A DNA stretch of 64,000 bases from assembly GCA_963699805.1 (NCBI GenBank), contig CAVOVH010000008.1:1-64000 (forward strand), in the 5' to 3' direction. Positions 11,001-20,644 of the stretch are shown here, piece after piece. Within the stretch, counting starts at the first letter, position 1. Every line of letters begins with the position of its first letter. This DNA is from JAGTVG01 sp963699805 (GTDB lineage: Bacteria; Bacteroidota; Bacteroidia; Cytophagales; Cyclobacteriaceae). Under the pieces are notes generated by a model. The model worked only from the letters and a program-made list of their open reading frames with translations. It was not told where the DNA came from and did no database searches. The translations under genes were made by a program, and so were the position numbers.

Positions 11001-12706
11001 GGGTGCTCCCTTTCCTGCACGACGATCGACTTGGGCTTCGAGTGCGACTCGTGGGGTGGGAGCTGTTGGCCGATCTGTGGTGATGGTTTGGTGGTCGGGG
11101 ACGAGCCGTGCGACGACGGCAATCAGACCAATGGCGACGGCTGCGGCTGCGGCTGGATCGAGTCGGGCTGGATCTGTGCCACCCCTGGGGCGCCGTGCGT
11201 CACGGATTGCGGCGATCTCTACGTGGCGGGTCAGGAGGCCTGCGACGACGGCAATCAGACCGATGGCGACGGGTGCGCGGGCAACTGCACGAGCATCGAT
11301 CAAGGCTTCGAGTGTCGACTCGTGGGGCGGGAGCTGCTGGACCGTTTGCGGCGACGGTCTGGTCGTCGGGGGCGAAGTGTGTGACGACGGCCAAACCCCG
11401 ACGGGCCGGTGCGCGACGAACTGCGAGTCGTTTCTGCTATCGGCCTCGACGTTCACACTCGAAATCAGTGGTGCCGAGCACTGGCAGAGGCTTGGTGGAC
11501 ACGTCGCCGTCGGGGATTTCGATGGCGACGGCAGCGACGATCTGTTCGCGACGAGCTCACAGTCCGCGATGATCTACGGATTTACGGGACTGAGTGCCGC
11601 CTCGAGCACGCCCCTGCACGTGAGCGATGCCACGGTGATTATCGACGCGACGGGCCTGCCGTGCTCCACCACTCCCACGCCCATCAGCACCGCGGGCATG
11701 GGCGACGTCAACCACGACGGCTACGCCGACCTTGCCGTTTACGGGGGATGGGGGTGCTGGGGCGACGATGTGCACGTCGTGCTCGGGCAGCCGGTGCCAG
11801 CGGGGCAGCCGCCGATTTCCGTGGTGCTCTCAGACGTCGCACCAGCCGCCGGGAGTGGTCGTGTTGTCCTCGAGGCCGGACGCGCCCGGGGCCCGCGAGG
11901 TGGTTCTCGCCGATACGGATGGCGACGGTGGGGCAGACGCCGTGATCGCTGCCGACGATCCGGTCAGGGTGTTCGTCGTCAAGGGTCCGATCGACACGTC
12001 TCTGTCCTACGCCGACCCGGGCGTGGCCTCGCTCTCTCTGAGCGACCCGCTGAGTCGCTGCTGCGGCTCGATCAGCCTGGCGGTGGCCGATGTGGACGAC
12101 GATGCGGCTGCGGAAATCGTCTACGGTGATTCCAGCTATGACAACGGTCCGGTGTTGGCGGGAGGCGGCGTGTGGGTCGTCCCCGGATCCGTCACGGGCT
12201 CCATGGTCGACCCCAACCAAGTCGCCCAAGCGGTGATCATGCCCACGACCAGCGACTACGCGGGGATCGGCGCGGATGTCGGACTGGCGGACCTCGATGG
12301 CGACGGGACCCTTGATATCGTTACCGGCGGGAAGGTCTTCTCGGGCTCCGCAGGCGGCGCCGTGGCGTGGGAAACGGACGCATTCGTCAACACGGAGGCT
12401 CCGTACAATCAATGCCAGATGCGCAGCCCCGGATTCGACTGGGATGGCGATGGCATTGCCGATGCGGTGACGTCGAGCGGGGTTGTCAGAGGCTTGAGCA
12501 CGTCGCTCATCAAGGCCGATCGTCCGTTTGTGAGGTTTGACCGCGATCTGCCCGATGTGGGGTGGGACTTGCGACCCGCGATGGGCGATCTCGATGGCGA
12601 CGGCACGCTCGACTTGGTTTGGGGCGTGCCAGACTCCAGCCCCGGCGGCTGGAACGAGGCCGGGACCGTGCTGATCTTCTTCGACTTCCGCCAGCCCTTC
12701 CCCTAG
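8067..12706 (+). CDS. giant secreted lipoprotein with Myxococcus Cys-rich repeats and FG-GAP-like repeats (frameshifted)
   Basis: A single protein of about 1,546 residues, read through about six frame changes (near 8690, 9200, 10724, 10860, 11315 and 11870). It opens with a lipoprotein-like signal (MAQKGMIGAALAACC...GSIGC), a Cys-rich EGF-like patch, and a region of about 200 residues. A thrombospondin type 3-like calcium repeat follows (DVDGDGVVDEQDNC). From 9,260 to 11,400 come about 16 copies of the Myxococcus disulfide repeat (CGDG..G.E.CDDGN..DGDGC). The C-terminal third has FG-GAP/VCBS-like blades (GDFDGDGSDDL, DVNHDGYADLAV, DLDGDGTLDIV, DLDGDGTLDLVW), likely a calcium-binding beta propeller. 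It is probably surface-exposed and involved in adhesion or matrix. ATG 8067 has a good ribosome site (ggaggg). Confidence 0.82.
9262..11403 (+). repeat. tandem array of Cys-rich repeats with an alternating A/B two-unit period
   Basis: About 16 units of roughly 45 codons (about 135 bases). From about 9,720 on they alternate. Type A runs CGDGLVVGxE, CDDGNQTDGDGCGCGWIESGW, PGAPCTT. Type B runs CGDGIRAGQEACDDGNQIDGDGC, SSDCATVEPGYEC, WGGSCWPI. The A+B pair repeats every 270 bases (starts of CGDGLVVG near 10,269, 10,539 and 10,809), and units late in the array are nearly identical at DNA level, which shows recent expansion by unequal recombination. The first four units are more divergent. Confidence 0.85.
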
Positions 12707-12722
12707 CGCGTCATGACGGCTG

Positions 12723-14036
12723 TCAGCCCGTGGGGTCTTTCACCGTACGCAGTGCGTACCGCACAAACCGTGATTGCAGCTGTTCGCTGGCGATGGCCTG
12801 CTTGGCGACGGGGAGACGGCATACTGCCTGAAGCACGGTGTTGAGGAAGCGGGCGCCACGGCTCGCCCCCTGATCCACCAACAGATGCGGCAGGCGTCCG
12901 CGCTCGAGCGCCATCCGAACCATGCGTTCGATGCCCGTGCTGGGCACGTGCGGCTGTCGCTTGCTCCGCTGCATCGTCATCGCGTGCTTGCGGCAGGCGT
13001 GGGCGCACACACCGCAGCCGATGCAGCGGTCGACGTCGATGCGCGGCGACAGCTTGTTTCTGCGCGTCGGGCCACCGGTCTGGGCCACCATGGATATGGC
13101 TGTGATGGGACACGCTCGCGCGCACCGCGAGCATCCTGTGCAGGCGTCTGGCGCGCTGTGCGGCACGAAGCCGCTGGGGTTGACGGCCGGCAGGTCGAAC
13201 TCGTTGATCGCCTGAAGCTGCCCGCAACAACACCCGCAGCAGTTGCACAGGTAGACGGGCTTCTGCATGACGTTGTCGGCGATTTGCACGAGCCCCATGG
13301 CGCGGCAACGCGCCAGGATGTCGAGCGCCTCAGCCTTGTCGATGGCACGTCCGAACTTGCGCCGCACGACGAAGTCGGCGCCTGCGTTCAGGGCCAAGCA
13401 CGTCTCTACGGGGACATCGCACGCCGCGGAAAGATGCTCAGCCTTGTGCCGACAGTAGCACAGCGAGACCGAGCGGACGGTCGCCTCCTCGACAGCGGCG
13501 GTGGCCCGCTGCCAGTCGAGCACGTCGGGACGCGGTTCGTCGCCGAGGACCTCCTCGTTGACCATCGCGCGGCCCACGACCGTTCGCTCGCCAAAGACGT
13601 GGCGAGCGAACGCTTCGTCACCGTGGCAGTACGCGTGCAGAGCCTCGGCCATCTTCTTCTTGGGGATCGAGTCGTGCATGCGCATGAGCGAGAACTCGAA
13701 GAATCCCACGACAGGCGGCGCGAGGGCGTACTTGACCTTCCCCGTTTCCGGATGAACGAGATCAAGCACGAGCCCTTTGTCCGCCAGCGCGTCGAGCCGC
13801 GGGCGCAGCTCTTCGGGAGCCACACCCAGGCGTGTGGCGATTCGATTCAGGCTCGCCGGTCGTACCGGGATCCGTGCAGCCAACGTGGCATCGTCGGCCG
13901 TGTAGAGGATTTCCAAGATCTCTTGCATGCCTCGTCGCGCCGCCGGGTCCTCCGGCCAAGGCAGACCCACCTGGCCCGCCTCCAGACGTGTCAACAGATC
14001 ACGGTATTCCTGTTTCAGGTGTCCGAGGTGTCCCAT
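12723..14036 (-). CDS. 4Fe-4S ferredoxin-like protein with N-terminal winged-helix-like region
   Basis: Intact 437-residue protein, one of the few uninterrupted genes in the GC-rich part. Residues 40-115 look like a winged-helix regulator-like region (LNRIATRLGVAPEELRPRLDALADKG). A Cys-rich middle has CYCRHK, then CNCCGCCCGQ. Two classical ferredoxin motifs follow: CTGCSRCARACP and CIGCGVCAHAC, spaced as in a 2[4Fe-4S] ferredoxin. The last about 75 residues are basic. It is cytoplasmic (no signal peptide) and probably handles electrons for an unidentified oxidoreductase. Similar (4Fe-4S)-binding proteins are common in deltaproteobacteria. It converges with the giant repeat protein, with only 16 bases between stops. 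Confidence 0.8.
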   Translation of the reverse strand: MGHLGHLKQEYRDLLTRLEAGQVGLPWPEDPAARRGMQEILEILYTADDATLAARIPVRPASLNRIATRLGVAPEELRPRLDALADKGLVLDLVHPETGKVKYALAPPVVGFFEFSLMRMHDSIPKKKMAEALHAYCHGDEAFARHVFGERTVVGRAMVNEEVLGDEPRPDVLDWQRATAAVEEATVRSVSLCYCRHKAEHLSAACDVPVETCLALNAGADFVVRRKFGRAIDKAEALDILARCRAMGLVQIADNVMQKPVYLCNCCGCCCGQLQAINEFDLPAVNPSGFVPHSAPDACTGCSRCARACPITAISMVAQTGGPTRRNKLSPRIDVDRCIGCGVCAHACRKHAMTMQRSKRQPHVPSTGIERMVRMALERGRLPHLLVDQGASRGARFLNTVLQAVCRLPVAKQAIASEQLQSRFVRYALRTVKDPTG

Positions 14037-14257
14037 CCGTTTCCCTTCCGCGGTGCCTGCTCGGCACGAGAGAAAACTACCTGTCTGCCGTGCCGGTCGT
14101 CCATCCCGTAGGCGTGTGTTTTGTCCATCGACCGCGTAACCAAACGGCCGCGTGGCCGGTTGATAGGGGAAACGGAAGAGACACGCGAAACCGCGTGGCT
14201 GCGTCGAGGGAATGGAACCGAGGTGGTGTCACGCCACCGTCACCGACGAGGAGCATC

Positions 14258-15099
14258 ATGAGAAGCAACCCAAACGCACGTTTCCTGACCGTCGTCCTGG
14301 GGATCACCACGGGGTTTGCCTGCGGCCGTGCGGGTGATACGCCCTCCGAGGATGTGGACGTCGTCTTGGAAGACGCCGCCTTCATTGCGGCGCTTGCCGA
14401 GGGCGAGGGCGAAGCTTTGGAGGACGTCCCTGACGGGGACGCGACAGACATCGCTGACGAGCTTCTCGACGACCACGACGCCGAGGCGCCGGACGTCCTG
14501 TGGGACTGCTCTTTGGGCGCCGTCAAGCGTCGCGTCCGTGCGGCCTACGACAGCGACGGTGACGGTCGGTTGAACGACGAGGAGCGTGTCGCACTGCGTC
14601 AGGACATGGGTGAGGGCCCACAGGCACGGCGTGTGCGACGATGGGCCCGGCATCATCGGCTGGGCCGCCTGATGTGGATTTATGACGCGGACGAATCCCG
14701 CAGTCTGAGCGACGAGGAGCGCGAGGAGCTGCGTCAGGATCTCGAAATGCGTTGTCTCCATCGTCAGGCACGACTGCTCCAGGAATTCGACGACGGCGAC
14801 GGGACGTTGGACGAAACCGAGCTGCAGACAGCACACGATGCCCTTCGGCGAACGCGCCCGCGCGCGGCACCAGGCGATCTTTGACGCGGCGGATACCGAC
14901 GACGACGGCCACCTCGGTACCGGGGAGAGGCGGACCGCCCACGAGCAGATGCGTCAGCGCATACAGGAACGTCGCAACGCGCTCGTGGCAGAGTTCGACG
15001 AGGACGACAGACGGGACGCTCGACGCCACGGAGCGCGCGGCCCTGCGCGAAGCGCTCAAAGCCCGCGTCCGGGGGGAAGACGAGGGCAGCGACACGTAG
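14258..15099 (+). CDS. EF-hand lipoprotein, two frameshifts
   Basis: Starts MRSNPNARFLTVVLGITTGF followed by AC, a lipoprotein-like signal, then an acidic linker. At least five EF-hand calcium loops follow, each of the form DxDxDGxLxxxE: YDSDGDGRLNDEE, YDADESRSLSDEE, FDDGDGTLDETE, DAADTDDDGHLGTGE and DGTLDATE. The frame changes near 14840 and 15015, each time inside or between EF-hand loops, and the corrected protein is about 280 residues ending at 15099. It should bind calcium outside the cytoplasm. The ribosome site is a weak gacgagga. It stands alone between the ferredoxin-like gene and a 400-base gap. Confidence 0.75.
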
Positions 15100-15497
15100 G
15101 GTGTCGTTGGAAGAGCCCCGCCATGAAATCCCAAGTCGCGGCGTCACCGCGCAGCGGCTCCAGCCGCCCCCTCCGAGAGCAATCGCATCGAATCCTGACA
15201 AGACCGGAAGTCGCGCTACGCGATGGCCCGCGGTCAGCGGTCAATCAACTTGGCGGCGTCCCGGAAACGACTCCAGAACACCCGACCGGGGCACGGGGCT
15301 TCGGGGGTCGGTGGGATCAGAATCCCTTGGCATGACGTGCATCAGCACTGGGAACCCATCGGGAGTTTTGCGTTCTACTGTACAAGCCGGTAGCCTGATG
15401 GGTGGAGGACCGTGGGCGACGGTCGGTGGGGCGGTCGGTCGGTCGGTCGACCGAGGCGGGGCGTGGTGGGCACGCCGCCGAGCCTGCGCTGATTTCC
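15100..15497. other. intergenic region before the FHA gene
   Basis: About 400 GC-rich bases without a convincing gene. It contains a (GGTC)4 microsatellite at 15433-15448 about 50 bases upstream of the FHA start. Promoter elements could not be identified with confidence. Confidence 0.4.
15433..15448. repeat. (GGTC)4 tetranucleotide repeat
   Basis: Four perfect GGTC units ending in a GGTCGACC palindrome, 50 bases before the ATG of the FHA gene. A change in copy number would alter spacing of upstream elements, or the frame if translation starts upstream at 15402, so it could be phase-variable; this is only a possibility. Confidence 0.6.
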
Positions 15498-17024
15498 ATG
15501 GCGGTGACAACTTTCATACAGCTCGACGTCTACGGCGGCGGCCAGCTCCTCGGGCAGCACCAGTTCCACAAGATGCAGAGTCGCACGCTCAAGATCGGAA
15601 GCGTGGCCTCGGCGCACGTGCGGCTACAAGACCGGGCCTCGGCCCGGGTGCACGCCATCATCGAGTTCGGCGTCAAGGGGGTGCGCCTGATCGATATGGG
15701 CTCCCCGAATGGCACATCGGTCAACGGTCAGCGGGTCAGCAACGTCGAGCTCAACCATGGAGATCGCATCGGCATCGGCGAGACACAGATCGCGGTGAGT
15801 CTGTGGGAGGGCGAGGTCCCCGCGGCACGCACCCGCTCCCGCTCCCGTCGCCCGCTCCACCGCGCCGATCGCCGCGCAGCCCCACCGGCGGACACGTCGC
15901 CTGCCGCTGCTGCTTCGCCGTCCGCGCCTTCCGTGACAGCAGCTCCGCCCATTCTGTCGTCCTCGATCGCACCTGAGGCGGGGCGTGCGGGTGCGCCGCA
16001 GCCGGCGGCCGCAGCCGCAGCTTTCGCTGGAGCGCCGGACCCAGCGACTGTGAGCGCGAGTGCCATGGGCCAAGGGAACGCGGTCTCGATGTCGGAGACC
16101 GTGGCCGCTCGATCGATCCCTGGAGCGTCGCCGTGGGCGCCGCCAGGCGGCTCCGGCAGCGCTCCGGCCGCGGCTTCCTACGATTGTCTTCGTGACAAGC
16201 TGAAGGCTCTGCAGCCCACGCAATTGGGGGAGCTGGAGCGATTCGCGGACTACTTGCTGTGGCGACAGATGGGAGGCGTGGTCCCGCAGGGCGCCACGTC
16301 GGGTGGCGCAGTGGAGCTGGCCGCGGCCCTGGAGGGGCCGTCCACGGGCTGCGGTGGATCCCAAGAACTCGATGATCGCCGGTCCCGACGATTTTCTGGA
16401 GTCACCGACACGCCCGGCGCCGTCGAGCGAGCGCGTGCAACTCGACCGCATGATGGCCCGGATGCGTCGCGCCCGGCGCCGAACGCTGTTGACCGCGGCC
16501 ACGGCGGTAGTGGCCCTCGGCCTCGTCCTGGTTGCAGCATTCAAGCTCGCCGTCGTCGGTGGCCGTCGCGCCGATGAAACCGCGGCCTCCGTCGAGGAGC
16601 CGAGCAGGATGGAAAGTCCGCAGGAAGAGACGGCGGTGGCGGCAGGACGGCGGCAGAGGAGGAGAGGGACGAGGAACGCTACCTCTACCACACGGTCGCC
16701 AGCGGGGAGTCCTTGCAGAGTATCGCCGAGCGAAGGCTCTGGAATGCCGCGAGCTCGACGCTGCTGCTTCAGTACAACCCGTCGGTGGGCAGCACCACCG
16801 AGCCCCTCGAGCCCCAGAGCGTGGTCAAGATCCCGCGCTACGAGTCGTACACGGTGGCCAGCGGTGACACTCTCGGCAGTATCGCCAAAGAGCGCCTCGG
16901 CAGTGCGGTACGCTATACGGCGATTTTCGAAGCGAACACCGACGTGCTCCCCGATCCATCGGCGGTGGAAGTGGGCATGGAGCTGCGACTTCCGCTTCTG
17001 CGCGGTACGACCGATCCGCAGTGA
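15498..17024 (+). CDS. FHA domain, single TM helix and two LysM-like domains (frameshifted)
   Basis: About 508 residues once the frame changes near 16360 and 16670 are bridged. Residues 5-100 are an FHA domain, which binds phosphothreonine peptides (KIGSVASAHVRL, then DMGSPNGTSVNG and VELNHGDRIGIGETQI). A long Ala/Pro/Ser-rich linker follows, then one transmembrane helix (TLLTAATAVVALGLVLVAAF) preceded by a basic run RRARRR, giving the FHA side inside. Outside are two LysM-like domains (YHTVASGESLQSIAE, then YTVASGDTLGSIAKERLG), which bind peptidoglycan. The layout could link phospho-signalling to the cell wall. The Ser/Thr kinase gene starts about 160 bases downstream and is the obvious partner. 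The start at 15498 (MAVTTFIQL) was chosen because the FHA begins directly after it. Confidence 0.75.
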
Positions 17025-17183
17025 CCGGTAGCTGATGCAATACGTCAGCGAACAGCGCGGCCGACGCCACTCGAGGCAGCTTCGGCCCGGACGTTCGTGG
17101 CAGGCGCCACGAGGACGCCCCTCGGAGCCTAGTCGCATGATCATGCATCATGACGGGCCGGTGGCCCCCCAGCCACCGTCGAA

Positions 17184-19360
17184 GTGGCCATCGACGCGTG
17201 CGCGCCGTTTCTCGAACCCGACGAAGGCGCCGCCGGCGACGTCTTCGGCGCCTATCGCATTGTGACCCGGCTGGCACGCGGGGGGGTGGGAACCGTCTAT
17301 CGCGCGCGACCGATCGGCGGCGATGAGGATCGCGACGTGGCTCTCAAGATCTTACGGCGCGATCTGGCATCGGACCCGCAGATGGTCGCGCTGTTTCGTC
17401 GTGAGGCGTACATCCTCTCGATGCTGCAGCACCCGTGCATCGTGCGGACATTTGAGGCCGGCGTGGAGGATGGGCAGCTGTTCATCGCCCTCGAGTACGT
17501 CGATGGATGCGATCTGTATTCCTTGCTGCAGCGCCTCCGCCAGAGATCTGCGCGCATCCCCAAGCCGCTCTAGTCTGTACATCGCGATGGAAGTGCTACG
17601 GGGCCTTGTTGCCGCCCACGAGCTCAGGGACGCGGATGGCGATCTTCTGCACATCGTGCACCGGGATCTCAAGCCCTCCAATGTCCTGCTGTCGTTCAGC
17701 GGACAGGTGCGTCTGAGCGATTTCGGGGTGGCCGCATTCTCCGTCGGGCGCCCATGCCGGCAGCACCGATTCCATCGGCACCGTGGGCTACTTGGCTCCC
17801 GAGCAGCAAGCAGGCGCATCGCTGGACCGGCGGACCGACGTTTTCGGCCTGGGCATTGTTCTTTACGAGATGCTCACGGGCAGAACGCTGTTTCACTCCG
17901 GCGACCGCCAGGAAGCCCTTGCGCGCAACAGACGCGCAGAGGTTCCCCCATTGAACCGGCAGTGCCCCGACATCGGCGCGGACGTTGCGGCGGTGGTCCA
18001 CAAAGCGTTGGCCCTGCAGCCCGAGCACCGGTTTCAGGACGCCCAAAGCATGCTCGAGGCCCTGGGCCGCGTCACCTCCCCAGATCCGGGTCAGCGTCTC
18101 GGCGTCGCTGCCGTCGTGCGCGATACTTTTCTCGGCCGATACAAGGAATCGGTATTTGGCGAGCCTCTGCGACCCAAGGCGGGTGAGGGAGGCGGCCGAC
18201 CGGTGTGTCTGCTCATGCCGACGGAGGGTCCGCGTTACAACGCCCTGCAACAGCCTCTCGTCGCCAATGGCTTTGCGTGTTTCAGCTACGCGGACCCCAC
18301 GGCGTTGGGTGACGATCTCGCGGGGGGGCTCCAGCCGACGGTCGTGCTGGTGGGCATGCCGATCGAGGAAAGCGAGACGGCCATCGTGCTCGAGCAGTTG
18401 GCTCGCGCGCAGCGTCTCGCGCCGATCATCGGCGTGGCGTCGCCCGCCGAGGACATTCTGTCGGCGACGCTGCGTGCGGGCTTTGACCTTGGGGCCATCG
18501 ATTTGCTGTTCGAGCCGGTGCGCGTGCCGCGATTGCTTTGCGCCGTGGAGACGGCTTCGCGGGCACGCCGCGAAGCGACTCCGACGACCGGCGCCGTCGA
18601 ATCGGCATCGGTGCCCGGGGAGGGGGCGCCTGCCCACACGTTCGCCACGCGTCGAGCGACCGTGCTCCTCGTCTCCCCGGATCCGGCTCTCGCGGAACGT
18701 CACAGCGTCGCTCTGAGCGACTGGGGTTGGCACTTCGACGTCGCCCGAGACTTCGATGAAGCCACGGCGCGACTCTCTCGAAAGAGCTACATTGCGCTGA
18801 TTTACGACGCCGGCAGCAGTGGCGTCGAGGGCTGTCGAGCGTTCGTTCAGCAGCTTCGCAGCGCCCCCGGTATAGGCATGTTGCCGGTCCTTGGGCTCGT
18901 GGGGTCCGGGGATGATCTGGGCAACTCCGGCCTGCGACGCGTGGTGCTCAGGAAGCGTACGGATCAACCCGTGCTGGTGGCTAGCGGCGTACAGGAGCTG
19001 CTGCTCACCCTGCGCGGCGGTCGAGCCTTTGCACGCAAGCCCGTGCATCTTTCGGCCGAGATCCGCTTTGGCGGTCGCCGCGTGCAAGCTCGCATATTCG
19101 ACGTGTCCCGTCTCGGCATCGGACTGTCGTGCCCGGTGGCGCCCACGGTGGGATCCAAGGTCACCGTCGCCGTGTGTCTCCCGGGTCTGGACGCCGGCGT
19201 GGAAACAACGAAGATCGTCAAGGCCACAGGGTTCGTCGCCCGCGTCGGGCTCGTCCAAAGCCAGGACGAGCTGTGTCATATCGGCGTGGTCCTGGCGACC
19301 ATCGAGGAGGACCACGAAAGCCTATGGGTCGACTTCGTCAATGGCCTCCCGCCGTCGTAG
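17184..19360 (+). CDS. Ser/Thr protein kinase with two receiver-like domains and PilZ domain (frameshifted)
   Basis: About 725 residues after bridging frame changes near 17565 and 17755. The kinase domain is complete: glycine loop ARGGVGTVYRA, catalytic Lys in VALKILR, HRDLKPSN, SDFGVA, and TVGYLAPEQ. Two receiver-like domains follow. The first starts RPVCLLMP and has Gly where the phospho-Asp should be (VVLVGMP) and Glu for the switch Lys. The second (TVLLVSPDPALAERH, ALIYDAG) keeps one Asp but not the full acidic pocket. The C-terminus is a PilZ domain with both c-di-GMP motifs, RAFAR and DVSRLG. No transmembrane helix is seen. The start is a GTG at 17184, uncertain. It sits between the FHA and HAMP genes on the same strand. 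Confidence 0.8.
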
Positions 19361-19533
19361 CGTCGCTGCGATCGTCGTGGCGCTTGTTGCGTCGGCGCTT
19401 GTTGCGTCGGCGCAATTGCGGCACACTTGAGCTCAAGAGCGTTCGCAGTCTGCCGCAGGAGAGCGAGCGGCGCACACGGGCCGGCGGCATGTTCAGCGGG
19501 GCCATGCGCGCGGCAAGAGGGCATTGCGGATGA
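19341..19533 (+). CDS. possible tiny secreted protein, one frameshift
   Basis: An ATG at 19341 inside the end of the kinase gene opens a good signal peptide (MASRRRSVAAIVVALVASAL then VASA). The frame stops at once, but the adjacent frame reads on (ELKSVRSLPQESERRTRAGG...) to a TGA at 19531-19533 that overlaps the ATG of the HAMP sensor (ATGA). That overlap and the position suggest a translationally coupled gene of about 63 residues with one indel near 19430, or the remnant of a longer periplasmic protein. The Ala/Val run is encoded by a 15-base direct repeat (gcgcttgttgcgtcg, twice), where slippage is likely. Confidence 0.35.
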
Positions 19534-20305
19534 CCATCCGCACGAGACTGCTGGCCGGCAACCTGGGTGCCGTCACCTCGGCGTTGGTCGTAGCGTACCT
19601 CTGCGTCGCCACGCCTTTCCAAATCCAAGGCACCGAGCTTCGCCGTGCGATGGAAGCCCACGCTCGCCTGCAGATCCGTCATTTGGCAGCGATGTGCGCA
19701 GCCAGCCTGGCTCGGGGCGATGCGGAAGCGGCGCGGGGTTGTCTTGAGACCCTCTCTCGTGATGTGGACGGATTTCGTTTTGTCCACGTCGTCTCGAACG
19801 ACCTCGACACCCTGGTGAAGCTTGGCGATCACGATACGCTGCCGTTGTTTCGGCAGCATGCTCAGTTCAGCAGGTCGAGGACCGTCGCAATCCGTCAGCC
19901 AAGATGCGCTGGTGACGGTCGCCTCCATCGAGTCGGACGGGTTGGTCGCGGGCTACATCGCCCTAGGCCAGAGGATAGGATCCGTCGTGACGACGCGTCA
20001 GCGGCTCCTCGGGTCGGCTGCGGCGGCGTTCGCCCTGGGTTGGCTCCTCAGCGGCGCGCTCGCCATGGCGCTCGGGACATCGTTGACTCGCGCCGTGCGG
20101 GAACTGACGCGCGTGGCGCGCAATGCGGCCGGCGGAGATCTACGCGAGCTTGTCGACGTGCGCTCGAAGGATGAGATAGGCGTCCTCGCCGAAGGCTTCA
20201 ACGACATGGTCATGGGTCTTCGACGGGCCATCGAGGCGGTGCAGGAAGCGGCCGCGGAGATCCACCACCTTTCGGAGGGCATCCTGCGGGCGAGTGAGAC
20301 CCACG
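19530..20305 (+). CDS. HAMP-domain membrane sensor (MCP-like), cut off at the composition seam
   Basis: MTIRTRLLAGNLGAVTSALV begins a first transmembrane helix, followed by an extracytoplasmic region of about 120 residues (frame change near 19875), a second helix (LLGSAAAAFALGWLLSGALA) and a HAMP linker (SLTRAVRELTRVARNAAGGDL, then KDEIGVLAEGFNDMV). A helical stretch with EAAAEIHHLSEGILRASE resembles the start of a methyl-accepting signalling domain. Coding sense ends at about 20300, where GC-rich DNA turns AT-rich, so the signalling domain is missing. It could be a chemoreceptor or a sensor kinase. Linked to the FHA and kinase genes by orientation and tight spacing. Confidence 0.7.
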
Positions 20306-20315
20306 GATTCATGAT
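20295..20315. other. abrupt composition seam, probable chimeric join
   Basis: Upstream is GC-rich with high-GC codon use in a plus-strand HAMP gene; downstream is very AT-rich with a minus-strand gene read from 20526 that loses its protein sense at the same point. Two unrelated genes on opposite strands are therefore both truncated here. The bridging bases near 20307-20318 (attcatgattca) give no transposon end or target-site duplication. Confidence 0.8.
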
Positions 20316-20526
20316 TCAAATAATCAGAAAAGGAGCCATTTACCAATTCGAATACCTTTGAAATGTTTTCATTGTCTACATTTTTCAGTTGGCCATCGCT
20401 CTGGGTAAGGATCAGATCGATTTCTTTTTTATTGACAGGACCTTCAGAAATTAAGTTATCAATGATTTTAATAAATGAATTTTTCTCAAGGGAATTTAAC
20501 CTATCGAGAACATTTGTAAGTTTCAT
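20306..20526 (-). CDS. hypothetical protein, C-terminally truncated at the seam
   Basis: The first about 72 residues look like a genuine AT-rich bacterial protein: MKLTNVLDRLNSLEKNSFIK, helical and charged, with SDGQLKNVDNENISKVFELV further on. Past residue 73 the frame enters the GC-rich side and the reading becomes arbitrary, so the true 3' end is missing. I do not recognise a family. The start ATG at 20524-20526 is preceded by an A/T-rich leader. Its partner upstream on the same strand is the broken gene ending at 20645. Confidence 0.55.
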
Positions 20527-20644
20527 AGCTAAAAAAAATAATTAATAAAGAATATTGAAATTTACGAATTTTTAAAAAAAATTATAAAACCAAACCCACT
20601 TTCCGAAGGTGATTATAAATAATAAATTATTTTGATCAATAATA

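Noticed and set aside
8951..11122. Long minus-strand open frame (about 720 codons) opposite the repeat protein
   Set aside because: It is the shadow of the GC-rich repeat array; its translation is a repeat of Pro/Arg/Ala/Val without protein character.
9262..11403. Regularly spaced repeats resembling a CRISPR array
   Set aside because: The repeats are coding, about 135 bases long, with no unique spacers, and encode a known Cys-rich protein repeat.
20295..20315. Insertion sequence or phage attachment at the seam
   Set aside because: No inverted repeats, target duplication, integrase or transposase genes are seen on either side.
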